From: UBA8437 sp003445035
GTDB taxonomy: Bacteria > Planctomycetota > Planctomycetia > Planctomycetales > Planctomycetaceae
Assembly: GCA_937901285.1 (NCBI GenBank)
Contig: CALCHI010000089.1
Coordinates: 1 to 8,887 of the forward strand
Direction of reading: 5' to 3'
DNA length: 8,887 nucleotides
A program made the translations under genes and the position numbers. Position 1 is the stretch's first letter, and each line of letters starts with the position of its first letter. Shown one piece after another: positions 1 through 5,957 of the stretch. The notes beneath the pieces were generated by a model. It saw only the letters and a program-made list of their open reading frames with translations, did not search any database and was not told where the DNA came from.

Positions 1-1509
1 GAAGCCTGGAACTGCATCCGGGCGCTGGATTACCTGCAAACGCGGCCCGAGATCGATGGCGAGCGGATCGGGGTCACGGGACGGTCCGGCGGTGGTGCCT
101 ACAGTTGGTGGATCGGTGCACTCGATGACCGGATCCGAGTCGCCGTCCCGGTGGCCGGCATCACAGACCTGACCAATCACGTTGTCGACGGCTGCGTCGA
201 GGGCCACTGCGACTGCATGTTCCAGGTCAACACGTTCGGCTGGGACTACGCCCAGGTCGCGGCGCTGCTCGCCCCACGGCCCCTGCTGATCTCCAACTCC
301 GACAAAGACGGCATCTTTCCGCTCGACGGCGTCGTCCGTATCCACAAGCAGGTCCGTCGCATCTACGAACTTCACGGCCAGTCCAAGCAACTCGGCCTGC
401 AGATCACCGAAGGTCCTCACAAGGACACCCAGGAACTCCGCGTCCACGCCTTCCACTGGTTCAACCGCTTCCTGAAGAAACAGGATCCGCTGATCACCAA
501 CACGGCGGTCAAGTTCTTCACTCCCGAGCAACTGCGAGTGTTCGGAAAACAGTTGCCCGGGGACGAGAAGAACACAGAAATCAGCGAGACGTTCACGGCC
601 CGGGCCGAGACACCCGCCGTGCCAGGATCGACCGACGACTGGGCCAGGCAGACAGCCTCGTGGCGCGAGGCGTTGGTAACCAGGTCGTTTCGCGGCTGGC
701 CATCACACCCCGGTGGACTCGATCTCGAACAGGGCCCGACTGCGACCTCCGGAGATGTCACAGTCCGCACCTTCTGGTTCAATTCCCAGGCCGGAATCCG
801 CCTGCCGCTGATCGTGCTGCACCGCAAGGGTCTGCCGCTGGAGTCCCTGGACCTGGTGGTACTCAACAATGTCGACGACGACGGTTGGGCGTCCCTGCTG
901 GCAAGTCTCGCTGGCGGCGGCCTGGCCCTGCCCGGAATGGCAGGGATCGCCCGGGTCGAACCCGACAAGACGGAGTTCGCGCAGACGGAGAAGATGTTCC
1001 AGTCATTCAAGTGGGGGATGGCATACGTCGCTCCGCGGGGAATCGGACCGACTGCCTGGGGACAGGCCGAGCGTCGACAGACACAGGTGCGTCGGCGATT
1101 CATGTTGCTGGGACAGACACTCGACGGCATGAGGACCTGGGACGTGGTCCGGGGGGCCGGGGCCTTGAGACTGGTCGACGGGCTGGACCGGGTGCCCCTG
1201 TGGATGCAGGGCGAAAAGACGATGGCCGGCATCACTCTTTACGCATCCCTGTTCGTCAACGACGTCCGTCGCCTCGACCTCCACCACCTGCCGAAGTCTC
1301 ACCGCAACGGGCCGATCTACCTCAACGTGCTCCGCTTCCTCGACATGCCCCAGGCGATTGCCATGGCCGCCGGGCAATCGGCGGTACGGATCTACCAGGC
1401 CAAGGCCGGAGGATGGGAGTACCCCCTGCAGGTCGCCGAATCTCTGAAATGGGACAAGAAGCAACTGGCCGTCCGTGTGTTGAAGTCACCGGCCAAGGCC
1501 GACCGCTGA
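1..1509 (+). CDS. Acetylxylan-esterase-like alpha/beta hydrolase, 5'-truncated by the window edge
   Basis: The frame is open from base 1 with no start visible, so 502 residues of a longer protein remain. A nucleophile elbow G-R-S-G-G lies at visible residues 27-31, with the catalytic serine at residue 29 (bases 85-87). A DKDGIFP segment follows at 101-107, supplying the likely acid (Asp103 or Asp101). The motif GPHKDTQELR at 138-147 supplies His140. This order and spacing fit a serine hydrolase of the acetylxylan esterase/dienelactone hydrolase type. After a linker (about 165-255), residues about 256-465 look like a second, degenerate alpha/beta-hydrolase unit: GQTLDGMRTWDV at 371-382, and QGEKTMAG at 403-410 where a G-x-S-x-G elbow would be expected. 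In planctomycetes such proteins are usually exported and act on acylated polysaccharides. The substrate here is inferred, and the signal peptide would lie outside the window. The hydrolase fold is secure; acetylxylan specificity is not. Confidence 0.8.
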   Translation, partial: EAWNCIRALDYLQTRPEIDGERIGVTGRSGGGAYSWWIGALDDRIRVAVPVAGITDLTNHVVDGCVEGHCDCMFQVNTFGWDYAQVAALLAPRPLLISNSDKDGIFPLDGVVRIHKQVRRIYELHGQSKQLGLQITEGPHKDTQELRVHAFHWFNRFLKKQDPLITNTAVKFFTPEQLRVFGKQLPGDEKNTEISETFTARAETPAVPGSTDDWARQTASWREALVTRSFRGWPSHPGGLDLEQGPTATSGDVTVRTFWFNSQAGIRLPLIVLHRKGLPLESLDLVVLNNVDDDGWASLLASLAGGGLALPGMAGIARVEPDKTEFAQTEKMFQSFKWGMAYVAPRGIGPTAWGQAERRQTQVRRRFMLLGQTLDGMRTWDVVRGAGALRLVDGLDRVPLWMQGEKTMAGITLYASLFVNDVRRLDLHHLPKSHRNGPIYLNVLRFLDMPQAIAMAAGQSAVRIYQAKAGGWEYPLQVAESLKWDKKQLAVRVLKSPAKADR

Positions 1510-1546
1510 TCCGGAGCAAGCCTTCCGCTGACCTCGGCAGGCTCTC

Positions 1547-1567
1547 TAAGATGATCCTGTCGGATCA
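1547..1567 (+). promoter_or_regulatory. Possible -10 box and small hairpin upstream of chdC
   Basis: The gap between the esterase stop and the chdC start contains TAAGAT at 1547-1552, which matches four of six positions of a sigma70-type -10 box. A poor -35 candidate (TTCCGC, 1523-1528) sits 18 bases upstream. Overlapping it is a 6-bp stem with a 4-base loop (TGATCC, TGTC, GGATCA; 1552-1567). No T-run follows the stem, so it is not a convincing terminator. The placement suits a promoter serving the next gene, but the match is weak. Confidence 0.25.
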
Positions 1568-1609
1568 GTCGACCGGCTCCAGCCCACATCGATCTCGAGC
1601 CCCACCACC

Positions 1610-1613
1610 AGGA
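1610..1613 (+). promoter_or_regulatory. Ribosome binding site deciding the chdC start
   Basis: AGGA at 1610-1613 lies 9 bases before a GTG at 1623, a normal Shine-Dalgarno distance. It is the reason for choosing this GTG over an ATG at 1551, which would add an unlikely Ser/Pro-rich leader, and over an ATG at 1674, which would begin just before the conserved SEGWHCLH segment. Confidence 0.5.
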
Positions 1614-1622
1614 CTCTCCACA

Positions 1623-2465
1623 GTGAACCGTCCCCCACACGCCGCCGCCTCGCTGCCCGATCCCACGATCCGGATGAGCGAGGGCTGGCACTGCCTCCAC
1701 ATGTACTACCAGGTCGACGCCGCCGCGCTGGCCGGTCTTGACGCCGACGCTCGAGCCCGCGGACGTGACGAATTGATCACGGCCCTCGACCCCGGAGCCG
1801 ACGGGGCACCCGAGCGACTCCAGGTCTCGGTCATCTCCGGCCACCGTGCCGACCTGGGCCTGATGCTGCTCGACCCCGACCCGCTGGTCATCGACCGGGT
1901 GAAGCAGGCGGTTCGTTCCACCACGTTCGGATCGGTTCTGAAGCCGGCGTGGTCGTTCGTATCGATCACCGAGGTCTCCGAATACGTGCCGACAGCAGAA
2001 CAGTACGCCGAACGATTGAAGGGCGAGGGGTTGGCCGAGGACGACCCGACGTTCGAAGCCAAGCTGAACGCCTACGCCGGGCGACTGCCGGCCATGAACC
2101 AGCAGAGGCTCTATCCCGATTTCCCTGAACTGCCGATCCAGTGCTTCTACCCGATGAACAAGATCCGGCATCCCCAGGCCAACTGGTTCACCGAGTCGTT
2201 CGAGCAACGATCCAAATTGATGGCCGAACACGCCACCAGCGGGATCCAGTTCGCCGGCCGGGTCAGCCAGTTGATCACCGCTTCGACCGGTTTCGACGAC
2301 TGGGAGTGGGGCGTCACACTGTGGGGACGGGCTCCCGAGCACATCAAGGAGATCGTCTACACGATGCGGTTCGACGAAGCCTCGGCCCGCTACGCAGAAT
2401 TCGGACCGTTCTACATCGGCTACATCCAGTCGGCCGCCGACGCGATCGCCCACCTGAAGTTGTAG
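1623..2465 (+). CDS. chdC: Coproheme decarboxylase (HemQ/ChdC, chlorite dismutase family)
   Basis: The 280-residue protein belongs to the chlorite dismutase-like superfamily. In the coproporphyrin-dependent pathway this enzyme uses peroxide to decarboxylate two propionates of iron-coproporphyrin III, giving heme b in the cytoplasm. The C-terminal half carries the family's signature: CFYPMNK at 174-180 with the catalytic tyrosine (Tyr176), MAEHATSG at 200-207 with the proximal heme-ligand histidine (His203), Gln216 thirteen residues later, then GFDDWEWGVTL (223-233) and MRFDEASARYAEFG (248-261). A glutamine at 216, rather than the distal arginine of true chlorite dismutases, argues for decarboxylase activity and resembles the Firmicute-type enzyme. 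Length is close to the usual 230-280. The GTG start is supported by AGGA at 1610-1613; an ATG at 1674 is possible. No other heme gene is adjacent. It converges on the DUF1571 gene with only 22 bases between the stop codons. Confidence 0.93.
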   Translation: MNRPPHAAASLPDPTIRMSEGWHCLHMYYQVDAAALAGLDADARARGRDELITALDPGADGAPERLQVSVISGHRADLGLMLLDPDPLVIDRVKQAVRSTTFGSVLKPAWSFVSITEVSEYVPTAEQYAERLKGEGLAEDDPTFEAKLNAYAGRLPAMNQQRLYPDFPELPIQCFYPMNKIRHPQANWFTESFEQRSKLMAEHATSGIQFAGRVSQLITASTGFDDWEWGVTLWGRAPEHIKEIVYTMRFDEASARYAEFGPFYIGYIQSAADAIAHLKL

Positions 2466-2480
2466 CGATCTGCGGGCCGA

Positions 2481-2498
2481 ACCGTTTCTAGAACCGGT
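2481..2498. repeat. Near-perfect palindrome at the convergent gene junction
   Basis: An 18-base near-palindrome centred on CTAG (left arm ACCGTTTCT, right arm AGAACCGGT) is symmetric except at one base pair of positions. It contains the stop codon of the minus-strand DUF1571 gene and lies 16 bases past the chdC stop. It has no loop and no T-run, so a role as a bidirectional terminator is only a guess. Confidence 0.3.
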
Positions 2499-3789
2499 AC
2501 GCCTTGTTCCCTCGATCGAAGTCGCCCCTGGCCACCTCTCTCTGGAACTTGATGTTCCGGTAGGTGTAGCACTCCACCAGCGTCTCCGCATCCAGGTCGG
2601 CGGCATTGGTCCCCGTGGTCGGCCAGTTGAAGTTGCGGACCACCACAGGCACACCCAGCTTGCAGTCGATCAGCATCTCGGTCTTCCGGTATCGCTTCGA
2701 GGCCCCGGGGCCGGCGTATTCGACGACGAACCCGTAGCACGGCCGACCATCGAACTCCTGGTTCTCGATCAACCGGCAGCGAATGCCCTCGGACCGGGCC
2801 AGGTCACCACGACGGATCGCCAGGGACTCCCGAACCAGTTCCAGCAATCCCGCCTTGGTGATGGGGTACCGCGATTCCTTCATCGCCATCGAGCCCGAGG
2901 GGTCAAGCTTCAGGGCCGGCAGTTTCTTCTTCCAGCCCCCCAGCTTGACCAGCATCCGGTTCTCGTTCTGACCCTTGACGTACAACAACTGACGCCCCTT
3001 GTGACCGGTCACCCACTTCATGTAGACCGAGAACGGTTCGTGTCGAATCTTGACCTGCATGACCTGCTCGTCGCTCAACTCATCCGCCACCACCTCCTGT
3101 TTGCTGAAGGTCGCGGTGTAGCCAGGCAATCCCGCCAGGACCGCCTCGGCCTTTTCGAGCATGGCCACGTTCACGAACAGTGCCAACCGGGTTGACGGAC
3201 CGTGGGTCGACGCCGTCGCCACCTCGACAGCCTCTTCAACCGCATTCTCCTCACCAGGATCAGTTTCTGTGGCCAGGTCCGCTTCTGCGCTGAGGTCCGC
3301 TTCTGCGCTAAGGTCCGCTTCTGCACTGAGGTCCGCTTCTCCGCCGAGATCCGCTTCTGCGCCGAGGTCCGCTTCTGCGCCGAGATCCGCTTCTCCGCCG
3401 AGATCCACATCATCACCGAAGTCCGCTTCGTCACCGAAATCCGCTTCATCCCCCAGGTCCACTCCGCCACCGAAATCAGTACTCTCTCCGAGATCGGCTC
3501 CGAGATCGAATGACATCTCGGGGACGCCTTCGTAGTCACCGAGCAAATCGGCATCTACGGTCGCCGAACCAAAATTGGCCGAGATGAAACCGAAGGAAAC
3601 GACCGCAATCGTGGCGGCCAGTACGTTGGGGAACTGGGCCACGGTGATCCGGTAGGCCAGGCGGAACGGCCAAAAAACCATCGAGATCGACCAGGTGACG
3701 GGAAACAACACCACCCGGATCAACATCCACAACTTGCCAACCAACCAGGCCAGTTGTCGGACTGGGAACATCTGCGACACCTTGGACAT
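2488..3789 (-). CDS. DUF1571 domain protein with N-terminal membrane segments and acidic hexapeptide repeats
   Basis: The 433-residue protein has three parts. Residues 1-75 contain two hydrophobic stretches (about 18-43 and 55-72), predicted membrane segments or an uncleaved anchor. Residues 98-181 are 14 consecutive hexapeptides of the form A-D-[LF]-[GS]-x-E, strongly acidic and free of basic residues. Residues about 203-433 are a globular domain that I recognise as DUF1571, a mainly planctomycete family of unknown function. It includes YTATFSKQE (224-232), the YMKWVTGHKGRQLLYVKG stretch (256-273) and the end DFDRGNKAYRF. The layout suggests a membrane-anchored protein holding its C-terminal domain outside the cytoplasmic membrane on an acidic spacer; this is inference. 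The ATG at 3789 has AGGTG (3795-3799) five bases upstream. Transcription is probably independent of the YdjY gene because of the hairpin at 3885-3933. No enzymatic residues are recognisable. Confidence 0.85.
   Translation of the reverse strand: MSKVSQMFPVRQLAWLVGKLWMLIRVVLFPVTWSISMVFWPFRLAYRITVAQFPNVLAATIAVVSFGFISANFGSATVDADLLGDYEGVPEMSFDLGADLGESTDFGGGVDLGDEADFGDEADFGDDVDLGGEADLGAEADLGAEADLGGEADLSAEADLSAEADLSAEADLATETDPGEENAVEEAVEVATASTHGPSTRLALFVNVAMLEKAEAVLAGLPGYTATFSKQEVVADELSDEQVMQVKIRHEPFSVYMKWVTGHKGRQLLYVKGQNENRMLVKLGGWKKKLPALKLDPSGSMAMKESRYPITKAGLLELVRESLAIRRGDLARSEGIRCRLIENQEFDGRPCYGFVVEYAGPGASKRYRKTEMLIDCKLGVPVVVRNFNWPTTGTNAADLDAETLVECYTYRNIKFQREVARGDFDRGNKAYRF
3247..3498 (-). repeat. 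18-bp tandem repeat encoding 14 acidic hexapeptides
   Basis: This 252-base block is 14 in-frame copies of an 18-bp unit. On the minus strand the units read in order ADLGES, TDFGGG, VDLGDE, ADFGDE, ADFGDD, VDLGGE, ADLGAE twice, ADLGGE, ADLSAE three times, ADLATE and TDPGEE. The three ADLSAE units differ from each other by only one or two bases, while the outer units are more diverged, as expected for repeated duplication of internal units by slippage or recombination. The unit length is a multiple of three and contains no stop in other frames, which explains spurious overlapping open frames here. Confidence 0.9.
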
Positions 3790-3803
3790 CGGGACACCTG
3801 TGA

Positions 3804-3836
3804 TGAAGATCTTCGGTAGCGGGTCTCCTGAAGATC
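3804..3836. promoter_or_regulatory. Palindrome and direct repeat upstream of the DUF1571 gene
   Basis: A perfect 10-base palindrome, GAAGATCTTC, lies at 3805-3814, fifteen bases before the ATG of the minus-strand DUF1571 gene. The sequence TGAAGATC occurs at 3804-3811 and again at 3829-3836, exactly 25 bases apart. The position would suit a repressor operator or leader element, but no regulator is known and short matches like these can arise by chance. Confidence 0.2.
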
Positions 3837-3839
3837 GGC

Positions 3840-3856
3840 ATCCGGGTCCGCCGGAT
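3840..3856. repeat. Small inverted repeat in the YdjY/DUF1571 gap
   Basis: ATCCGG and CCGGAT form a 6-bp stem around the 5-base loop GTCCG. It lies about 50 bases before the DUF1571 start on the minus strand and is not followed by a T-run in either direction. It could be part of the DUF1571 leader. The remaining gap sequence (3790-4004) shows no gene. Confidence 0.25.
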
Positions 3857-3875
3857 CCCAGCCCGGAGTCGGCGG

Positions 3876-3933
3876 CAAGAACAACCGCGCCACGGCGATC
3901 AACGCGAGCATCCGGCGTGAACCCGTGGCGCGG
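3876..3933 (-). terminator. Probable intrinsic terminator after the YdjY-domain gene
   Basis: CCGCGCCACGG (3885-3895) and CCGTGGCGCGG (3923-3933) are perfect 11-base inverted repeats separated by a 27-base loop. Read on the minus strand, the stem ends directly before TTGTTCTTG (3884-3876), a broken T-rich tract. This stem-then-T layout lies about 70 bases past the stop of the minus-strand YdjY gene and suits a rho-independent terminator. The loop is longer than usual and the T-tract is interrupted, so a structured leader or small RNA remains possible. Confidence 0.5.
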
Positions 3934-4004
3934 GAAGTCCGAGCAGACTCATCGAAGCCGTGAACTCTTCGCCGTTTACCCAGCTTCACATCTGCGCAGC
4001 AGAC

Positions 4005-4997
4005 TCAACGCGGCAAACCGCGGGGTTTCGCAGGGGGCGGCGGCGAGGTCTTCCCAACCGGAGGACTCTTCGGGATCAACTCGATCAACACCTCCGTGTT
4101 GACCGGGGGGATCCGATCGATGAACGCTTCGTACAACAGGTTCGACCCCTTGTCGCTGCTGGCCTGGGCGATATCGAGCGTTGCCGACGGGAAATTGGCC
4201 ACGCAGATCAGGTTCCCGTTCTCGGCCAGGTACTTCTTCTTCTTCGTCTGCATGTCGACGATGAAACCGCTGCCGGCAAACACCCAGTGTGCCCGCATCT
4301 CGGTCGGCTGGCTCTCGCCGAACAATCGCCCCACCGCTTTGCGAAAGACGGCGTCCTTGCTGAGCTTCAGGAAGATGTCACGTTGAGCGGGCTTCATCGT
4401 CCCGAACCAGACCAGTTCCTTGTTCTTCACATCGAAGACCAGTTCGGGCTCCTTGGGCAACACGACTCCGTCGGGCAGTTTGGCCAGCGGGGCACTGAAA
4501 TATCTCTGGGTCGCCCGGCGAACCCACTGTTGAGCCCGCACCCTCCGCGGGGTCCCCTTCTTGTCCTTCCACTGCAGGTAGATCTCGATCTGTTGTCCGG
4601 TCGGAGGCTTGAAGTCGGGAACCAGCTTCCCCGGCGAGACCTCCTTGTAGTGACGTACCGGGGTCCCCTGGCGGGCCCCCAGTGCCAGCAATCCGGCATG
4701 CACGACCGCTGCGCTAGCGTCGATTGTCAGGATCGACTCGTGTTCCTTGGTCCGTTTCAGGCAGCAAAGCATCTCGAGAACCCGGTCGCGGGCACAGACA
4801 CTGGCCTTGAGCAACAGGCGCTTGCCGGCCCGATCCAACAACACCGTCCCCTGGGGGTTCAGCGCCACCGGCTTTGCCGCGAGTTTTGTTGCCGCCGCCT
4901 TTCGGGTCTCACGCGGTTGGCCCGGTTCGGCCGACCACACCACCACGGCCACTCCGGTCACCGCCACCACACACAGACACGTCACCCAACGATTCAT
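4005..4997 (-). CDS. YdjY-domain secreted protein
   Basis: The 330-residue protein starts with a clear signal peptide (residues 1-23), made of a hydrophobic stretch ending in WSA before E24-P25. The mature part resembles planctomycete YdjY-domain proteins, a family of unknown function. Conserved-looking segments are the EMLCCLKRTKEHESIL region (75-90), VHAGLLALGARQGTPV (99-114) and the QWKDKKGTPRRVRAQQWV stretch (142-159). The second half (about 185-310) continues with another mixed alpha/beta-type region, ending in a short proline-rich tail (about 311-330). No catalytic triad or metal site is apparent; paired Cys78-Cys79 are visible, but their role is unknown. The start is well supported: AGGAG at 5006-5010 lies 8 bases before ATG 4997. 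The gap of 96 bases to the upstream hydrolase gene allows its own promoter or read-through. An envelope or periplasmic location is inferred from the signal peptide. Confidence 0.8.
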   Translation of the reverse strand: MNRWVTCLCVVAVTGVAVVVWSAEPGQPRETRKAAATKLAAKPVALNPQGTVLLDRAGKRLLLKASVCARDRVLEMLCCLKRTKEHESILTIDASAAVVHAGLLALGARQGTPVRHYKEVSPGKLVPDFKPPTGQQIEIYLQWKDKKGTPRRVRAQQWVRRATQRYFSAPLAKLPDGVVLPKEPELVFDVKNKELVWFGTMKPAQRDIFLKLSKDAVFRKAVGRLFGESQPTEMRAHWVFAGSGFIVDMQTKKKKYLAENGNLICVANFPSATLDIAQASSDKGSNLLYEAFIDRIPPVNTEVLIELIPKSPPVGKTSPPPPAKPRGLPR

Positions 4998-5011
4998 CTC
5001 TCGCTCTCCTC

Positions 5012-5068
5012 ATCACCCCGGCAGGCTCCCGCTCCATCCCACCAGTCGGATCAGTCTATCACCCCGGC
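5012..5068. repeat. Direct repeat upstream of the YdjY-domain gene
   Basis: ATCACCCCGGC occurs at 5012-5022 and again at 5058-5068, two exact 11-base copies 46 bases apart, in the gap between the hydrolase stop and the YdjY start. The second copy overlaps a weak minus-strand -10-like TAGACT (4 of 6). Two spaced copies upstream of a gene could be regulatory sites, but there is no supporting evidence beyond the repetition. Confidence 0.35.
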
Positions 5069-5093
5069 GGCCACGGTTGCCAGAGGCTCGCCC

Positions 5094-5951
5094 TCAGCCG
5101 GCCAACTCGTCAAACCATCCGATCAGGTCCTCAATGAACCGGTCGCGAGACGGCTCGAACTCCAACGTGTGAGCAGCCTCGTCGTACTCCAACAATCGCT
5201 TCTTCGGTGACGAAAACCGTTCGAACAACTCGCGTGTCGCCACATTGTCGATGATCCGATCACCGCCCGAGAGCATCAGCAGCAGCGGGCAGGAGATCCC
5301 GGTCACGCAACGATCAATTCGCCGGTCGAGTTCCTGGTTGGCCAGCAGAAACCCCGATGTCACCTCGTGCAACGCCAGCGGATCGTCACGAATGAATTGC
5401 TGCCAGCCAGGATCGCCGGTGAACAGGGCGGGATCCTGTAGCGGGATCTCGACCAGCTTGTCTCGAATGTCCAACCGGTCAGCAAGCCCCAGCCGGAGTC
5501 GAGCCCACCAGCCGGGCCGGACCCTGGCCTTGAGACCGGGATACAACAACGCCAGCGCATCGACCAGTTCCGGTCGTCGCGATGTGACAACGGTGGCCAG
5601 TTTTCCGCCCCAACTGACCGCCTGCAACACGACGGGACGGCCCGGACATTCCTGGTCGCGGCGGTGCCGGATCCCAGCCAGAAACTGGGTCACATCATGA
5701 ACAAGCCGGTCGGCATGTGCGGCGTCACCGCGGAACTCGGCGTTGCGACCCGAACCGCGACGGTCGAGAAAACACACCTCGTATCCCGACTCGGCCAGTC
5801 GTCGACTGGAATACTCGTACCATCCAGCGTGACTCTGAATTCCGTGCAGCGAGACCACGTAACCTCGCACCGGACCCGCAGCTGACCATCGCCGCCAGGC
5901 TAGCCGACGGCCGTCCGACGCAACAAATTCGTGGTGTTCGGCTTCAATCAT
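5094..5951 (-). CDS. Alpha/beta hydrolase, S33/monoacylglycerol-lipase-like
   Basis: The 285-residue protein has the whole layout of a cytoplasmic alpha/beta hydrolase of the serine aminopeptidase S33 (lysophospholipase-like) group. It shows an oxyanion-hole HGIQSH at 36-41, DRRGSGRN at 63-70 after the third strand, the nucleophile elbow A-V-S-W-G-G at 111-116 with Ser113, a GGDRIID turn (229-235) with Asp231, and EAAHTLEFEP (258-267) with His261. The elbow has alanine instead of the usual first glycine of G-x-S-x-G. A cap region lies between about 140 and 215. No signal peptide is seen. The substrate is unknown; ester or lipid hydrolysis is the family expectation. The ATG at 5951 follows the stop of the upstream macrodomain gene by 6 bases with only a weak Shine-Dalgarno (GAAG), which suggests translational coupling. 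Confidence 0.85.
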   Translation of the reverse strand: MIEAEHHEFVASDGRRLAWRRWSAAGPVRGYVVSLHGIQSHAGWYEYSSRRLAESGYEVCFLDRRGSGRNAEFRGDAAHADRLVHDVTQFLAGIRHRRDQECPGRPVVLQAVSWGGKLATVVTSRRPELVDALALLYPGLKARVRPGWWARLRLGLADRLDIRDKLVEIPLQDPALFTGDPGWQQFIRDDPLALHEVTSGFLLANQELDRRIDRCVTGISCPLLLMLSGGDRIIDNVATRELFERFSSPKKRLLEYDEAAHTLEFEPSRDRFIEDLIGWFDELAG

Positions 5952-5957
5952 CGGTCT

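Noticed and set aside
660..1622. Upstream extension of the chdC frame through the esterase gene
   Set aside because: The frame is open by chance. The extension is Arg/Pro-rich, overlaps the esterase in another frame, and the conserved protein begins at about 1623-1674.
1392..2654. Long minus-strand open frame across chdC
   Set aside because: It overlaps the secure chdC gene and parts of both neighbours, and its translation resembles no family.
3161..3535. Plus-strand open frames through the repeat block with Ser/Ala/Arg or Val/Arg/Phe repeats
   Set aside because: They are shadows of the 18-bp tandem repeat, which has no stop in any frame. They have no recognisable domain, and the minus-strand frame carries the DUF1571 domain and membrane segments.
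3942..4007. Direct repeat AGCAGACTCA at 3942-3951 and 3998-4007
   Set aside because: Only 10 bases, one copy including the YdjY stop codon, with no inverted ends, target-site signature or adjacent mobile gene. Chance or a small local duplication is enough.
3960..5210. Long plus-strand open frame opposite the YdjY gene
   Set aside because: It is antisense to a gene with a clear signal peptide and a good ribosome binding site. Its translation is rich in Arg, His and Gln with no recognisable domain, as is usual for GC-rich shadow frames.
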